From Rikenellaceae bacterium (GTDB lineage: Bacteria > Bacteroidota > Bacteroidia > Bacteroidales > Rikenellaceae), in assembly GCA_015059905.1 (NCBI GenBank), contig SUZN01000002.1:377742-441741 (forward strand): 64,000 nucleotides of DNA, written 5' to 3'. The position numbers were made by a program, and so were the translations under genes. The number at the start of each line of letters is the position of its first letter. Within the stretch, counting starts at the first letter, position 1. Shown in pieces: positions 51,398 to 60,271 of this stretch. The notes beneath the pieces are model-generated. The model had not been told where the DNA came from and ran no database searches. It was given only the letters and a program-made list of their open reading frames with translations.

Positions 51398-51829
51398 TTA
51401 TGCCAAATCGAGAATTGCGTCGCCCTGCTGAACAGCCTGACCTGCTGAAGCGTGGATAGCCTTAACGGTACCATCAGCTGGAGCCAAAATCTCGTTCTCC
51501 ATCTTCATCGCCTCGATGATAGCCAACTGCTGACCAGCCTTCACTGCATCACCAACCTTAACATTGATTGAAACAACGCTACCTGGCAGTGGAGCAGTTA
51601 CAGAGTTAGCACCAGCAGCAGCCTTCTTTGGAGCTGGAGCAGCCGCAGCAACAGGAGCCGCAGCAGCCACTGGCTTTGGAGCAGCGACAGGAGATACAAC
51701 GCTCTCTGAACGCTCTACCTCTACGGTGTACTTCTTACCGTTAAGCTCCACCTCGGCTACGTTATGCTCGATCTCTGCCACCATAGCCTCATAATGTTTT
51801 CCGTTGATATTGAAATTAAGTTTCTGCAT
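51398..51829 (-). CDS. Biotin carboxyl carrier subunit of the decarboxylase
   Basis: A 143-residue biotin carrier. The N-terminal region (about 1-45, FNINGKHYEAMVAEIEHNVAEVELNGKKYTVEVE) is followed by an Ala/Pro-rich linker and a biotinyl domain with the biotinylated Lys in IEAMKMENEILAP. It carries CO2 from the MmdA carboxyltransferase to OadB. The start MQKLNFNING was preferred because it leaves 11 bp after the oadG stop; a longer frame would overlap oadG by 28 bp without a family match. Confidence 0.93.
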   Translation of the reverse strand: MQKLNFNINGKHYEAMVAEIEHNVAEVELNGKKYTVEVERSESVVSPVAAPKPVAAAAPVAAAAPAPKKAAAGANSVTAPLPGSVVSINVKVGDAVKAGQQLAIIEAMKMENEILAPADGTVKAIHASAGQAVQQGDAILDLA

Positions 51830-51840
51830 TTTCTTTTCAA

Positions 51841-52158
51841 TTAGAATGTTATACTTTTCTGATTCCAAGGTGAATAAGCCGCATCCTCGTGACGGATAGT
51901 CAAGACGTCACTCTCCTCGTCGTGCATATTATAGAATGTATGCAACGCATAGGCGATGGCAACCATATCCTCCTCACCTACCTCGGCAGCAGGCGCTGTA
52001 GCAGCAGCCGCTGCGGGCTGTGCCTTGGGCTTCTGGGCAAAGAACAAGCCGAAAGACTTAACGATAAAGATGAGCAGTACCAAAACCGCAAACACCATAC
52101 CGAAGCCCACGCCTGTAATCAACCAAGTGTTACCCCAATTTATTGCTAACATTGTCAT
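51841..52158 (-). CDS. Sodium-pumping decarboxylase gamma/delta subunit (OadG family)
   Basis: A 105-residue protein with one N-terminal membrane helix (TWLITGVGFGMVFAVLVLLIFIVKSFG), an Ala/Pro-rich linker and a short acidic C-terminal part (HDEESDVLTIRHEDAAYSPW). This is the OadG/MmdD layout: it tethers the carboxyltransferase to OadB and helps assembly. The gene lies between mmdA (18-bp gap) and the biotin carrier. Confidence 0.88.
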   Translation of the reverse strand: MTMLAINWGNTWLITGVGFGMVFAVLVLLIFIVKSFGLFFAQKPKAQPAAAAATAPAAEVGEEDMVAIAYALHTFYNMHDEESDVLTIRHEDAAYSPWNQKSITF

Positions 52159-52176
52159 AAGCCTGAAAACGTTTTA

Positions 52177-53742
52177 TTACAATGGAATGTTATTGTGCTT
52201 CTTCGCAGGGTTAGTCACACGCTTTGTAGTGAGTGACTCAAGAGCGCGAATTACACGGAAACGAGTGTTACGAGGCTCGATAACATCGTCGATGTAACCG
52301 TAGCGAGCTGCATTGTAAGGGTTAGAGAACTTATCCTTGTACTCCTGCTCCTTCTCTGCAACGAACTTAGCCTTCTCCTCTGGATCGGTGAACGCAGCCA
52401 AAGCCTTAGCGTGAAGAACCTCAACAGCACCACTTGCACCCATAACTGCGATCTCGGCAGTTGGCCAAGCGTAGTTGATATCACCACGAATATGCTTTGA
52501 TGACATCACGATGTAAGCACCACCGTAAGCCTTACGCAATGTTACTGTAACCTTTGGCACAGTAGCCTCGCAGTAAGCAAACAGAAGCTTCGCACCGTGA
52601 GTGATAACGCCACCGTACTCCTGACCTGTACCAGGCAAGAAACCAGGAACGTCAACCAATGTTACGATAGGAATATTGAAAGCGTCGCAGAAACGTACGA
52701 AACGAGCTGCCTTGCGGCTTGCATTGATATCGAGCACACCTGCCATAAAGTTAGGCTGGTTGGCGATGATACCCACGCTCTGACCATTGAAGCGAGCGAA
52801 GCAAGTGATGATGTTACGAGCGTAAGCTGGCTGGCTCTCCAAGTACTCGCCGTTATCAACGATACCACGAATAACCTCGTACATATCGTATGGCTTGTTA
52901 GGATTGTCAGGGATAATCTCGTTCAAGACATCCTCCTTACGTGCGATATCGTCGGTACATACCACGCGTGGAGCATCCTCCATATTGTTCTGTGGCATAT
53001 ATGAGAGAAGGTCACGGATAAGAGCGATACCCTCCTCCTCGGTATCAACAGCAAACTGTGCAACACCAGACTTTGTTGTGTGCATATCAGCGCCACCCAA
53101 CTGCTCCTGTGTTACGTCCTCGCCTGTAACGGTCTTAACAACCTTTGGACCTGTGAGGAACATATTTGATGTCTGACGACGCATAATGATGAAGTCAGTC
53201 AATGCTGGAGAATATACAGCACCACCCGCACAAGGACCGAAGATAGCTGAAATCTGTGGGATAACACCTGATGCCATCACGTTGCGCTGGAAGATGTTGG
53301 CGTAACCTGCCAAAGCGTTTACACCCTCTTGAATACGAGCACCACCCGAGTCATTCAAACCGATGCAAGGAGCACCGTTACGCATAGCCATATCCATTAC
53401 CTTGCAAATCTTGTCTGCAAGTGAGATAGACAATGAACCTGCTGTTACAGTAAAGTCCTGTGCAAATACATACACCAAGCGACCGCCGATGGTACCATAA
53501 CCTGTTACCACGCCATCACCGAATGTGTGCTTCTTCTCCATACCGAAGTCATAGCAACGGTGCGTAACGAACATATCAAACTCCTCGAAACTACCCTCGT
53601 CAAGAAGCATCTGGATACGCTCACGTGCTGTGTACTTACCCTTCTCGTGTTGTTTCTGAATAGCCTTCTCACCGCCGCCCAAACGAGCAATCTCGCGGTT
53701 CTCAATCAATTTGGCTACCTGCTGTTTCTGAATTTCGCTCAT
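52177..53742 (-). CDS. mmdA: Methylmalonyl-CoA decarboxylase carboxyltransferase subunit (MmdA-type)
   Basis: A 521-residue acyl-CoA carboxylase beta/MmdA-type carboxyltransferase with the two crotonase-like halves. The N-terminal half has [16 protein letters not shown] strands, [36 protein letters not shown] and [17 protein letters not shown]; the C-terminal half has [25 protein letters not shown] and [16 protein letters not shown]. It removes CO2 from (S)-methylmalonyl-CoA and puts it on biotin. The neighbours (epimerase, OadG, biotin carrier, OadB) make decarboxylation with Na+ export far more likely than carboxylation. Confidence 0.94.
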   Translation of the reverse strand: MSEIQKQQVAKLIENREIARLGGGEKAIQKQHEKGKYTARERIQMLLDEGSFEEFDMFVTHRCYDFGMEKKHTFGDGVVTGYGTIGGRLVYVFAQDFTVTAGSLSISLADKICKVMDMAMRNGAPCIGLNDSGGARIQEGVNALAGYANIFQRNVMASGVIPQISAIFGPCAGGAVYSPALTDFIIMRRQTSNMFLTGPKVVKTVTGEDVTQEQLGGADMHTTKSGVAQFAVDTEEEGIALIRDLLSYMPQNNMEDAPRVVCTDDIARKEDVLNEIIPDNPNKPYDMYEVIRGIVDNGEYLESQPAYARNIITCFARFNGQSVGIIANQPNFMAGVLDINASRKAARFVRFCDAFNIPIVTLVDVPGFLPGTGQEYGGVITHGAKLLFAYCEATVPKVTVTLRKAYGGAYIVMSSKHIRGDINYAWPTAEIAVMGASGAVEVLHAKALAAFTDPEEKAKFVAEKEQEYKDKFSNPYNAARYGYIDDVIEPRNTRFRVIRALESLTTKRVTNPAKKHNNIPL

Positions 53743-53760
53743 AAGATCTATTTTAGTTGA

Positions 53761-54171
53761 TTATTTATTCTTGTCCTCACAAAGCTCGGTCAAAATACCC
53801 TGAGTTGATTTTGGGTGAAGGAATGCGATAGTCAAACCCTCTGCGCCCTTACGTGGAGTCTTGTCAATCAGACGTACGCCCTGAGCCTCGGCGTCAGCCA
53901 ACTGCTCCTCGATGTTCTCGCAAGCGAGTGCCATGTGGTGAATACCTACGCCACGATTCTCAATATACTTTGCGATTGTAGAGTCCTCTGATGTTGGCTC
54001 CAAAAGCTCAATCTTGGTCTGACCAATCTTGAAAAATGCTGTCTTAACCTTCTGGTCAGCTACCTCCTCGATAGCGTAACACTTAAGACCCAATACATTC
54101 TCCCAATAAGGGATTGCCTCCTCAAGGCTCTTCACTGCAATACCGAGATGCTCGATGTGTGAAACTTTCAT
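53761..54171 (-). CDS. mce: Methylmalonyl-CoA epimerase
   Basis: A 136-residue VOC-fold enzyme: [59 protein letters not shown] and [33 protein letters not shown]. Metal ligands are the His of IEHLG, the His of IHHMA and the Glu near the end. It interconverts the (R)- and (S)-methylmalonyl-CoA forms, linking the B12 mutase to the decarboxylase. It is the first gene of the five-gene operon. Confidence 0.95.
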   Translation of the reverse strand: MKVSHIEHLGIAVKSLEEAIPYWENVLGLKCYAIEEVADQKVKTAFFKIGQTKIELLEPTSEDSTIAKYIENRGVGIHHMALACENIEEQLADAEAQGVRLIDKTPRKGAEGLTIAFLHPKSTQGILTELCEDKNK

Positions 54172-54242
54172 AATTTTTAAGTTTAAAAGTTATTTATTCT
54201 TGTGTGTAAAATTGTTCTTCAACGTAGTTGCACAAAACTTTA

Positions 54243-54250
54243 CAAAGATA
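54243..54250 (-). promoter_or_regulatory. -7 box for the methylmalonyl-CoA decarboxylase operon
   Basis: TATCTTTG on the minus strand, 71 bp upstream of mce. The resulting leader of about 65 nt is longer than for most genes here. Confidence 0.6.
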
Positions 54251-54412
54251 CGCGGAATTTCTCAAATACGAAAATATTTAAGCACGATTATTCACTTTTT
54301 TCGCACTTATTTCACACTCTTTCCACTCGCAAAAGAAATAGTTCCACAATGTGTTTGTTTTTTGCCTGAAATTTGTTAATTTCGCTCCATTAAACTAACC
54401 GTTAAACTGCCA

Positions 54413-54880
54413 ATGAAGCAACTTTTCGTCATAATATTCGCTACACTTGTGTTACCACTCACTACCCAGGCGCAAAACGTAATCGTCGGCGATAAGACGC
54501 CCGATATGCACGTTCGCAAGTGGCTTATGGATACCGAGCCGAGTGAAGCCGAGTATTCGTGTCTGCTCTTTTTTCACTCTCGCAGTCACCTTTGTCAGCA
54601 GGCGCTCACATCACTCAAACGACACATTAGCAATTATGGCGACAGGCTTAACCTCACAATCATTACCAAAGAGGCATACGAACAGGCGGGTGTGGCACTG
54701 ACCGAGCACCTAAAGGAGCGCATCGGCGTTGCGTTTGACGACAATGGAAAGACATTTCGCTACTTCGGCGTAAAGTTCATTCCCTTCTGCGTAATCACCC
54801 ACAAAAAGCGTGTTGTATGGTGCGGAAACGGAGCTTTGCTCAATGACGAGACAATGAGTAAAATAATAACAACCAAATAG
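54413..54880 (+). CDS. Exported thioredoxin-fold protein without a CXXC motif
   Basis: A 155-residue exported protein (signal peptide 1-20, TTQAQ). The remainder has thioredoxin-like order: GDKTPDMHVRKW, a strand YSCLLFFHSRSHLCQQAL where a CXXC motif would be expected, helix, strand LNLTIITKE, and a cis-Pro site in GVKFIPFCVITHKKRVVW. Only one Cys (SHLC) is at the redox position, so it may bind or hold partners, not exchange disulfides. It ends two bases before meaB, so the two are cotranscribed; the functional link is unclear. Confidence 0.75.
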   Translation: MKQLFVIIFATLVLPLTTQAQNVIVGDKTPDMHVRKWLMDTEPSEAEYSCLLFFHSRSHLCQQALTSLKRHISNYGDRLNLTIITKEAYEQAGVALTEHLKERIGVAFDDNGKTFRYFGVKFIPFCVITHKKRVVWCGNGALLNDETMSKIITTK

Positions 54881-54882
54881 AT

Positions 54883-55998
54883 ATGACATATACAAAAATC
54901 GAACACTACGAAAAGGAGTACCTCGACACCCACCACGACAGCGCACTCAACGTCACCGAGGGAGTGGAGGACCAGCCGATAGTAAACCCATATTTCAAAC
55001 GCAAGAAACGCCGCACACTCACTACAGACCAATATGTAGAGGGTATTCTGAAGGGCGACATCACCATTCTCTCGCAGGCAATCACGCTGATTGAGAGCAA
55101 CAAGCCCGACCACTATGCACAGGCACAGGAGATTATCGAGCGCTGCTTGCCGCACGCAGGTCGCTCGGTGCGTATCGGTATCACGGGCGTTCCAGGAGCA
55201 GGAAAATCGACCTTCATCGAGGCTATCGGCGGAATGGTTGCATCGCTGCGCCACAAGTTGGCGGTGCTTGCCATCGACCCAAGCTCGGAGCGTAGTGGCG
55301 GCTCTATCCTGGGCGACAAGACCCGTATGGAGAGCATATCTTCAAACCCCGACATCTTTATCCGTCCTTCGCCATCGGCGGGTTCACTCGGAGGTGTCGC
55401 ACGCAAGACACGCGAGACGATTGTGCTGTGCGAGGCAGCAGGCTTTGATGTCATCTTCATCGAGACGGTGGGCGTAGGTCAGTCAGAGACTGCCGTTCAC
55501 TCGATGGTGGATATGTTTATGATGCTGCAAATTTCGGGCGCGGGTGACGAGTTGCAGGGTATCAAGCGAGGCATTATGGAGATGGCAGATATGATGGTCA
55601 TCACAAAGGCCGACGGCGAGAACATTCACAAGGCGGAGCTTGCAAAGACGCAGTATCAGGGGGCACTCCACCTCTTCCCCACCCCAGAGTCAGGCTGGCG
55701 ACCAAAGGTTTACACCTGCTCGTCGGTTGCACAGACAGGCTTGGAGGAGGTTTGGAATGGCGTAGAGGAGTACCTCGACCACATTATGGCAAACGGCTAT
55801 TATCAGTCAAACCGCAATCGTCAGAACAAATACTGGATGTATGAGAGTATCAACGAGGCACTGAAGAGCAACTTCTACCAAAACCCCGAAATCGAAGCCC
55901 GTGTGGCAGATGTCGAGGCAAGAGTATTGGAGGCAAAGTTGAGTTCTTTCATCGCAGCCAAGGAGCTTTTGGACATCTATTTCAAGCGAAACGAATAG
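54883..55998 (+). CDS. meaB: Methylmalonyl-CoA mutase-associated GTPase MeaB (ArgK family)
   Basis: A 371-residue G3E-type GTPase. The P-loop is ITGVPGAGKSTFIEAI (near 105), followed by LAVLAIDPSSERSGGSILGDKTRM, the switch region FIRPSPSAGSLGGVARKT, DVIFIETVGVGQSE and the NKxD-like TKAD. MeaB loads adenosylcobalamin into methylmalonyl-CoA mutase and protects it. It lies divergent from the methylmalonyl-CoA epimerase/decarboxylase operon, consistent with one pathway. The mutase genes themselves are not in the window. Confidence 0.94.
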   Translation: MTYTKIEHYEKEYLDTHHDSALNVTEGVEDQPIVNPYFKRKKRRTLTTDQYVEGILKGDITILSQAITLIESNKPDHYAQAQEIIERCLPHAGRSVRIGITGVPGAGKSTFIEAIGGMVASLRHKLAVLAIDPSSERSGGSILGDKTRMESISSNPDIFIRPSPSAGSLGGVARKTRETIVLCEAAGFDVIFIETVGVGQSETAVHSMVDMFMMLQISGAGDELQGIKRGIMEMADMMVITKADGENIHKAELAKTQYQGALHLFPTPESGWRPKVYTCSSVAQTGLEEVWNGVEEYLDHIMANGYYQSNRNRQNKYWMYESINEALKSNFYQNPEIEARVADVEARVLEAKLSSFIAAKELLDIYFKRNE

Positions 55999-56025
55999 TA
56001 CAAAGCATAAAATTGCAATAAAATT

Positions 56026-56058
56026 GAGGGCCATATGCAAAATGGTCCTCTTTTTTTT
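56026..56058 (+). terminator. Terminator of meaB
   Basis: GAGGGCCAT pairs with ATGGTCCTC (one G-T pair) and is followed by eight T residues. Confidence 0.87.
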
Positions 56059-56088
56059 GCATTTTTGGGATAAAATTTACTAATTTTG
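56056..56088 (+). promoter_or_regulatory. Possible promoter of the beta-eliminating lyase
   Basis: TAATTTTG at 56081-56088 fits TAnnTTTG and TTTG at 56056-56059 is 21 bp upstream, overlapping the end of the preceding terminator. Confidence 0.5.
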
Positions 56089-56120
56089 AAAATTATTACT
56101 AACACCTAAACACTTTTATT

Positions 56121-57569
56121 ATGAGCAAAGTAAAATTTTACAAGGGCGGTGACCTGCCTCTTGAACTACATAAAGTTCGCGTTGTCCAGAAGTTGCACCT
56201 TGTACCTATCGAACGTCGCCTCGACGCAATGAAGGAGGCAGGCTTTAACACATTCCGCCTGAGCACAAAGGATGTATTCCTTGATATGCTTACCGACAGC
56301 GGCACAAACGCCATGAGCGACAACCAGCTCGCAGCGATGATGCACGCCGATGATGCCTACGCAGGCTCACAGTCGTTCGAGCGCTTGCAGAAGGCCGTTT
56401 TGGATGTATTGGGCAAGAAGTATCTGTTGCCTGTGCACCAGGGACGTGCTGCCGAGAATGTAATCAGCCGCACATTCATCAAACCAGGCAACGTAATCCC
56501 GATGAACTATCACTTTACAACTACGCTGGCTCACATCCAGGAGTGTGGCGGTCGCGTAGTGGAGCTTCTGCACGACCACGCGTTGGAGCTTAAGTCCGAC
56601 CACCCATTCAAGGGTAATATGGATATCAACAAGTTGGAGCAGACAATTCAGGAGGTGGGTGTTGAAAATATCCCATTCATCCGTATGGAGGCCTCGACAA
56701 ACCTTATCGGTGGTCAGCCATTCTCGCTTGCCAACCTGATGGATGTGCGCCGCATTGCCGACAAGTATAACATTATGCTCGTTCTGGATGCCAGCCTTTT
56801 GGGCGAAAACGCATACCTTATCCAGCAGCGTGAGGATAAGTGGAAGGAGAACTCAATGGGCGAGATTTTGAAGATGATGACAGGGCTTGCCGACCTGGTT
56901 TACTTCTCGGCTCGCAAACTTTCATCTTCACGCGGTGGTGGTATCTGCACCAACCAGAGGGCGCTCTATGAGCAGATGGAGGATAAGATTCCATTGTTCG
57001 AGGGCTTCCTTACCTATGGAGGTATCTCGGTGCGTGAGATTGAGGCAATGACAGTCGGTTTATATGAAACTCTTGACGAGACAATGATTAGCCAGAGCCC
57101 TACATTTATCAAATATCTGGTCGAGGAGCTTGAGAAGCGCGGTGTGCCTATGGTGACACCTCCAGGAGTGCTGGGCGCACATATCAATGCGATGAAGTTC
57201 TGCGAGCATATTCCACAAGAGGAGTACCCAGCAGGCGCATTGGCTGCAGCTCTATACATCTGCTCTGGTATCAGAGGTATGGAGCGAGGTACAATCTCAA
57301 GCGTGCGTGACGAAAACGGCAAAGAGATTTTGGCAGATGTTGAGTTGTTGCGCTTGGCTGTGCCACGCCGTGTGTTCACACTCTCGCAGATTAACTACGT
57401 GATTGACCGCGTGGTATGGCTCTACGAGAACCGTCACCTTATCGGTGGTTTGAAGTTCGTATATGAGCCAAAGGTATTGCGTTTCTTTATGGGTGGCTTG
57501 GAGCCAACATCAAATTGGGCACACCGCCTGCTGGAGAAGTTCCGCGAGGATTTCGGCGACAGCTTGTAA
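56121..57569 (+). CDS. Tryptophanase/tyrosine phenol-lyase family enzyme (divergent)
   Basis: A 482-residue PLP enzyme of the beta-eliminating lyase family. Family parts are clear: LLPVHQGRAAEN, PMNYHFTTTLAHIQ, GGQPFSLANL, Asp223 in LVLDASLLGENAY, the PLP Lys266 in FSARKL, ICSGIRGMERGTIS and LKFVYEPKVLRFF. It differs from classic enzymes around the cofactor: D-A-S-L where tyrosine phenol-lyase has D-A-T-R, and SARKLSSSRGG where both have S-(A/G)-K-K-D. The substrate could be tryptophan (giving indole) or another amino acid. Single gene with promoter and terminator; no TnaC-like leader or permease is adjacent. Confidence 0.82.
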   Translation: MSKVKFYKGGDLPLELHKVRVVQKLHLVPIERRLDAMKEAGFNTFRLSTKDVFLDMLTDSGTNAMSDNQLAAMMHADDAYAGSQSFERLQKAVLDVLGKKYLLPVHQGRAAENVISRTFIKPGNVIPMNYHFTTTLAHIQECGGRVVELLHDHALELKSDHPFKGNMDINKLEQTIQEVGVENIPFIRMEASTNLIGGQPFSLANLMDVRRIADKYNIMLVLDASLLGENAYLIQQREDKWKENSMGEILKMMTGLADLVYFSARKLSSSRGGGICTNQRALYEQMEDKIPLFEGFLTYGGISVREIEAMTVGLYETLDETMISQSPTFIKYLVEELEKRGVPMVTPPGVLGAHINAMKFCEHIPQEEYPAGALAAALYICSGIRGMERGTISSVRDENGKEILADVELLRLAVPRRVFTLSQINYVIDRVVWLYENRHLIGGLKFVYEPKVLRFFMGGLEPTSNWAHRLLEKFREDFGDSL

Positions 57570-57587
57570 CAGAGAACATACAACAAG

Positions 57588-57615
57588 AAAAGCAGGGTTT
57601 CAAGCCCTGCTTTTT
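57588..57615. terminator. Bidirectional terminator
   Basis: AAAAGCAGGG pairs with CCCTGCTTTT between the convergent lyase and L,D-transpeptidase-like genes, with T-runs on both strands. Confidence 0.85.
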
Positions 57616-58133
57616 CATTTATACATCCAGAGCACAACCCGCTGCTCTCGCTGTAATATTTCATCAACTATTCGCATCGCTCGGCGTGATAACACGGGAC
57701 ATCCCCAGCTACCAACCGTAGGGAAAGGGTAAATCGGAAACGAGGTGGTATATCGCCAGCCATGCAGTACCACACACCGCTTGCGCAGAGCAGAGTTTGT
57801 TTCGTCTAATCCATCCAGCCGATACGCCACACCATAACGCCCCACGTATCGCTCCGCCACCAAAGCGCGCCCAGCGCTACTTAAATGTGAGCCATCCTCG
57901 TTGGAGCACTCTGCATAAGCACTGCGAACATGCGAGCGAGCCGAGCCGCTGCCATGACTTACAGGGAACGAATACAACGCCCTACCCTGCTGAAAGTCCC
58001 ACACCACAAAACGCCTGCGCCCAGAGTGACGCCCAAGGTCCATCAGCAGAGCCACCCGAGTGTTATAACCACGCTCCTGACAGAAGGCATAAAGTTCTGC
58101 CGCGCGGGTGGAAAAATATTTAGAGATACTCAT
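57615..58133 (-). CDS. L,D-transpeptidase-like catalytic protein (YkuD_2 type)
   Basis: A 172-residue protein matching the murein L,D-transpeptidase catalytic family: ALLMDLGRHSGRRRFVVWDF, SFPVSHGSGS, the His in CVVLHGW and the catalytic Cys in VGSWGCPVLS. Such enzymes act on peptidoglycan stems. No clear signal peptide is visible at this start, which is odd for a periplasmic enzyme; the N-terminus may be longer, or the enzyme may be exported in another way. Its start overlaps the end of the sirtuin gene by 14 bp, so it is the last gene of the operon. Confidence 0.83.
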   Translation of the reverse strand: MSISKYFSTRAAELYAFCQERGYNTRVALLMDLGRHSGRRRFVVWDFQQGRALYSFPVSHGSGSARSHVRSAYAECSNEDGSHLSSAGRALVAERYVGRYGVAYRLDGLDETNSALRKRCVVLHGWRYTTSFPIYPFPTVGSWGCPVLSRRAMRIVDEILQREQRVVLWMYK

Positions 58134-58815
58134 TTTTCAACATCTCCACAAGCTGTGGCACACCCACCGCGCCACGCTCCTTTATGTGGGTTATAGGGTT
58201 ACGAATCATCGAGACATCGGGATTACCTGGATCAACCACATAAATTGGCACTCCCGCCCTGGCATAACGCACCAGCATAGCGGCAGGATATACCGCCAGC
58301 GACGTACCCACGACAACCATCACATCTGCCTCGGCGGCAATCTGCGTAGCGCGGTCAAACATCGGCACCGACTCGCCGAAAAAGACAATATGCGGACGCA
58401 ACAAAGCGCCATCCTCCGCCCTATCATCCAACTTCTGCTCCCAGCCTTCGATTGGCACTATAAGATTGGGATTGCGCTCGCTGCGCAATTTCATCAGCTC
58501 GCCGTGCAGATGGGTCACACGACTTGAGCCTGCACGCTCGTGAAGATTATCCACATTCTGCGTAACAACCTCTACATCAAATGACTTTTCAAGCTCTGCA
58601 ATGGCATAATGGGCAGGATTAGGCTCCACCGACAAAAGCTCCTTGCGGCGTATGTTGTAGAACTCCACCACCAAAGCCCTGTTTCGCTTCAACGCCTCGG
58701 GTGTGCAGACATCCTCAATACGATAATTCGCCCACAAGCCATCGGCATCGCGGAATGTGGATATACCGCTATCGGCGCTCACGCCCGCACCTGTAAAAAC
58801 CACAATCTTTTTCAT
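58120..58815 (-). CDS. cobB: NAD-dependent deacylase (sirtuin, CobB-like)
   Basis: A 231-residue class III sirtuin. The NAD site is FTGAGVSADSGISTFRD, followed by TQNVDNLHERAG with the catalytic His in VTHLHGEL, and VVVGTSLAVYPAA. The small zinc module has lost its cysteines (no CxxC pairs between residues 120 and 150), as in short CobB variants of some bacteria. It removes acetyl, succinyl or other acyl groups from Lys using NAD. It starts one base after the upstream membrane-protein gene and overlaps the transpeptidase gene. Confidence 0.9.
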   Translation of the reverse strand: MKKIVVFTGAGVSADSGISTFRDADGLWANYRIEDVCTPEALKRNRALVVEFYNIRRKELLSVEPNPAHYAIAELEKSFDVEVVTQNVDNLHERAGSSRVTHLHGELMKLRSERNPNLIVPIEGWEQKLDDRAEDGALLRPHIVFFGESVPMFDRATQIAAEADVMVVVGTSLAVYPAAMLVRYARAGVPIYVVDPGNPDVSMIRNPITHIKERGAVGVPQLVEMLKNEYL

Positions 58816-58816
58816 A

Positions 58817-59278
58817 TCAGTAAGTTAATTTTCTTTTGCGTTTATTCCTTAACTCGCGTTGCTGGACTAAATCTTTGTACCATCTTATATTACGCATCCA
58901 ACGCCATAGGCTATATGAGCTATATCCGTATGCAACAAGTATCAAAATACCAAAAAGCCACACCTCGACATCCATCGACAATGTTCCCTTCAGATATTTC
59001 AGCACACCGAAAAATACAAACATAGTACCCATTAGTCCCAGCAAGATGCCTAAACTCCTAAAACGGCGAGTTGGCAACTGCTTATCAATAATGCCTATCA
59101 GGACAACATTCAGGAGGCTAAAAACTACACCGCCCCACCTTGAAACATCATAGCCCATTTGTCTAATCGCAACATATGTAGCCCACAACGCCACAACATA
59201 GAGAATAATGCCCCAATTGCACTTCGCACGACGAAAAGACAAAGCCTTCACATCACCTATTATTATCTTTCTTCCCAT
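58817..59278 (-). CDS. Small membrane protein with ELR-basic C-terminus (A)
   Basis: A 153-residue protein with four hydrophobic segments (for example GIILYVVALWATYVAI and LGILLGLMGTMFVFFGVL) and a basic end, LVQQRELRNKRKRKLTY. The neighbour B ends almost identically (FQERELRANRRKSTY), so the two are related. No known family is recognised. The one-base gap to cobB shows cotranscription. Confidence 0.7.
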   Translation of the reverse strand: MGRKIIIGDVKALSFRRAKCNWGIILYVVALWATYVAIRQMGYDVSRWGGVVFSLLNVVLIGIIDKQLPTRRFRSLGILLGLMGTMFVFFGVLKYLKGTLSMDVEVWLFGILILVAYGYSSYSLWRWMRNIRWYKDLVQQRELRNKRKRKLTY

Positions 59279-59335
59279 TATAGCCTCACCTTAATTATAA
59301 AATTAAATGCTGCGAATTACAAAATACACCATCTT

Positions 59336-59827
59336 CTAATATGTTGATTTTCTTCTATTTGCTCGCAGTTCCCGCTCCTGAAAAATCGTTTTAGCACGTT
59401 TAACACAACGATACAGCATAATTGCGCCCCAAGCTGTCACCGTCAGGAATATAGAGATTATAATCGCCACTTTAACCCACTCGTCTGGAGTGTTAAAATA
59501 ATCAGGCTTTGTAAAATAGACTATTGTATAACCAATCGCAAACGCTGCCGCACAATATAGCGAGTAGTAAATCACCGAACGCCAGCAACGGCGGGGCAAC
59601 ATTTTGTTAAATCGGGAAAATATTATCTCGATTATAAAGAAATCGACAATATAAATATACCAGGGCTCCTTCTCCCAATCCAGATACTCACCCAAAAGCA
59701 TTGAGCCAAACCACGCCAAAAGGCATAATTCAACCACCCAATCTCTACATTTATAGATAAAAGGCATATTTGTGACTGTTGCCTTTCCGACGGAAAAGTT
59801 TCCCACTCTTATCAACTTCAAGCCCAT
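59336..59827 (-). CDS. Small membrane protein with ELR-basic C-terminus (B)
   Basis: A 163-residue protein with four hydrophobic segments (WVVELCLLAWFGSMLLGEYL, YIVDFFIIEIIF, SLYCAAAFAIGYTIVYF, VAIIISIFLTVTAWGAIMLY) and the end QERELRANRRKSTY shared with protein A. Function unknown. It starts two bases after the upstream gene ends and is followed by A after 57 bp. A start at the internal Met (MPFIYKCRD) is possible. Confidence 0.7.
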   Translation of the reverse strand: MGLKLIRVGNFSVGKATVTNMPFIYKCRDWVVELCLLAWFGSMLLGEYLDWEKEPWYIYIVDFFIIEIIFSRFNKMLPRRCWRSVIYYSLYCAAAFAIGYTIVYFTKPDYFNTPDEWVKVAIIISIFLTVTAWGAIMLYRCVKRAKTIFQERELRANRRKSTY

Positions 59828-59829
59828 AA

Positions 59830-60267
59830 CTAATCATTATTAGGACGGTTAAACTTATACCTAGCAATCATATAGAGCAGACCGCCAAAACTAAAGAGTA
59901 TAAGCAAAAACAACCTCAACTCCTTATCTGGCAATGCACTCCCAGACACACCTCCCGACTTAATAAATCTTATTAGAACAAGCAGCACCGCTGCCAAAAG
60001 CACACCCCAAAAGATACTGCTACCCCAACGGCGACATTTACGCCAGAAATATCGCTTACCCGTACGCCAATTCTCCACACAGTGCAACACAAACAGCACA
60101 ACAGTCAACGCAAGCACAATCCACCCGAGCACATCACTAAACACCGTCATGGCGTGACTCTGCGCCCACGCTGCATCCACCCAACGCTGCAAATAGTTCA
60201 AGGCAAGCGATACAAGCAAAAGACCTGCCCACACAGCCTGAAACCATCTTCTCTTCAACTCCTCCAT
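59830..60267 (-). CDS. Small membrane protein (C), unknown function
   Basis: A 145-residue protein with four hydrophobic segments (AVWAGLLLVSLALNYL, VLGWIVLALTVVLFVLHC, IFWGVLLAAVLLVLIRFI, LFLLILFSFGGLLYMIA) and a topology like A and B but without their C-terminal motif. The middle loop is basic and aromatic (WRTGKRYFWRKCRRWGSS). No known family is recognised. It is tightly packed within the same operon. Confidence 0.68.
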   Translation of the reverse strand: MEELKRRWFQAVWAGLLLVSLALNYLQRWVDAAWAQSHAMTVFSDVLGWIVLALTVVLFVLHCVENWRTGKRYFWRKCRRWGSSIFWGVLLAAVLLVLIRFIKSGGVSGSALPDKELRLFLLILFSFGGLLYMIARYKFNRPNND

Positions 60268-60271
60268 ACTC

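Noticed and set aside
50030..54171. Acetyl-CoA or propionyl-CoA carboxylase operon
   Set aside because: No biotin carboxylase gene is present, and OadG/OadB membrane subunits plus the epimerase point to a Na+-pumping decarboxylase.
56059..56120. TnaC-like regulatory leader peptide before the lyase gene
   Set aside because: The gap of about 60 bp after the meaB terminator has no short ORF with a conserved Trp and no rut-like region.
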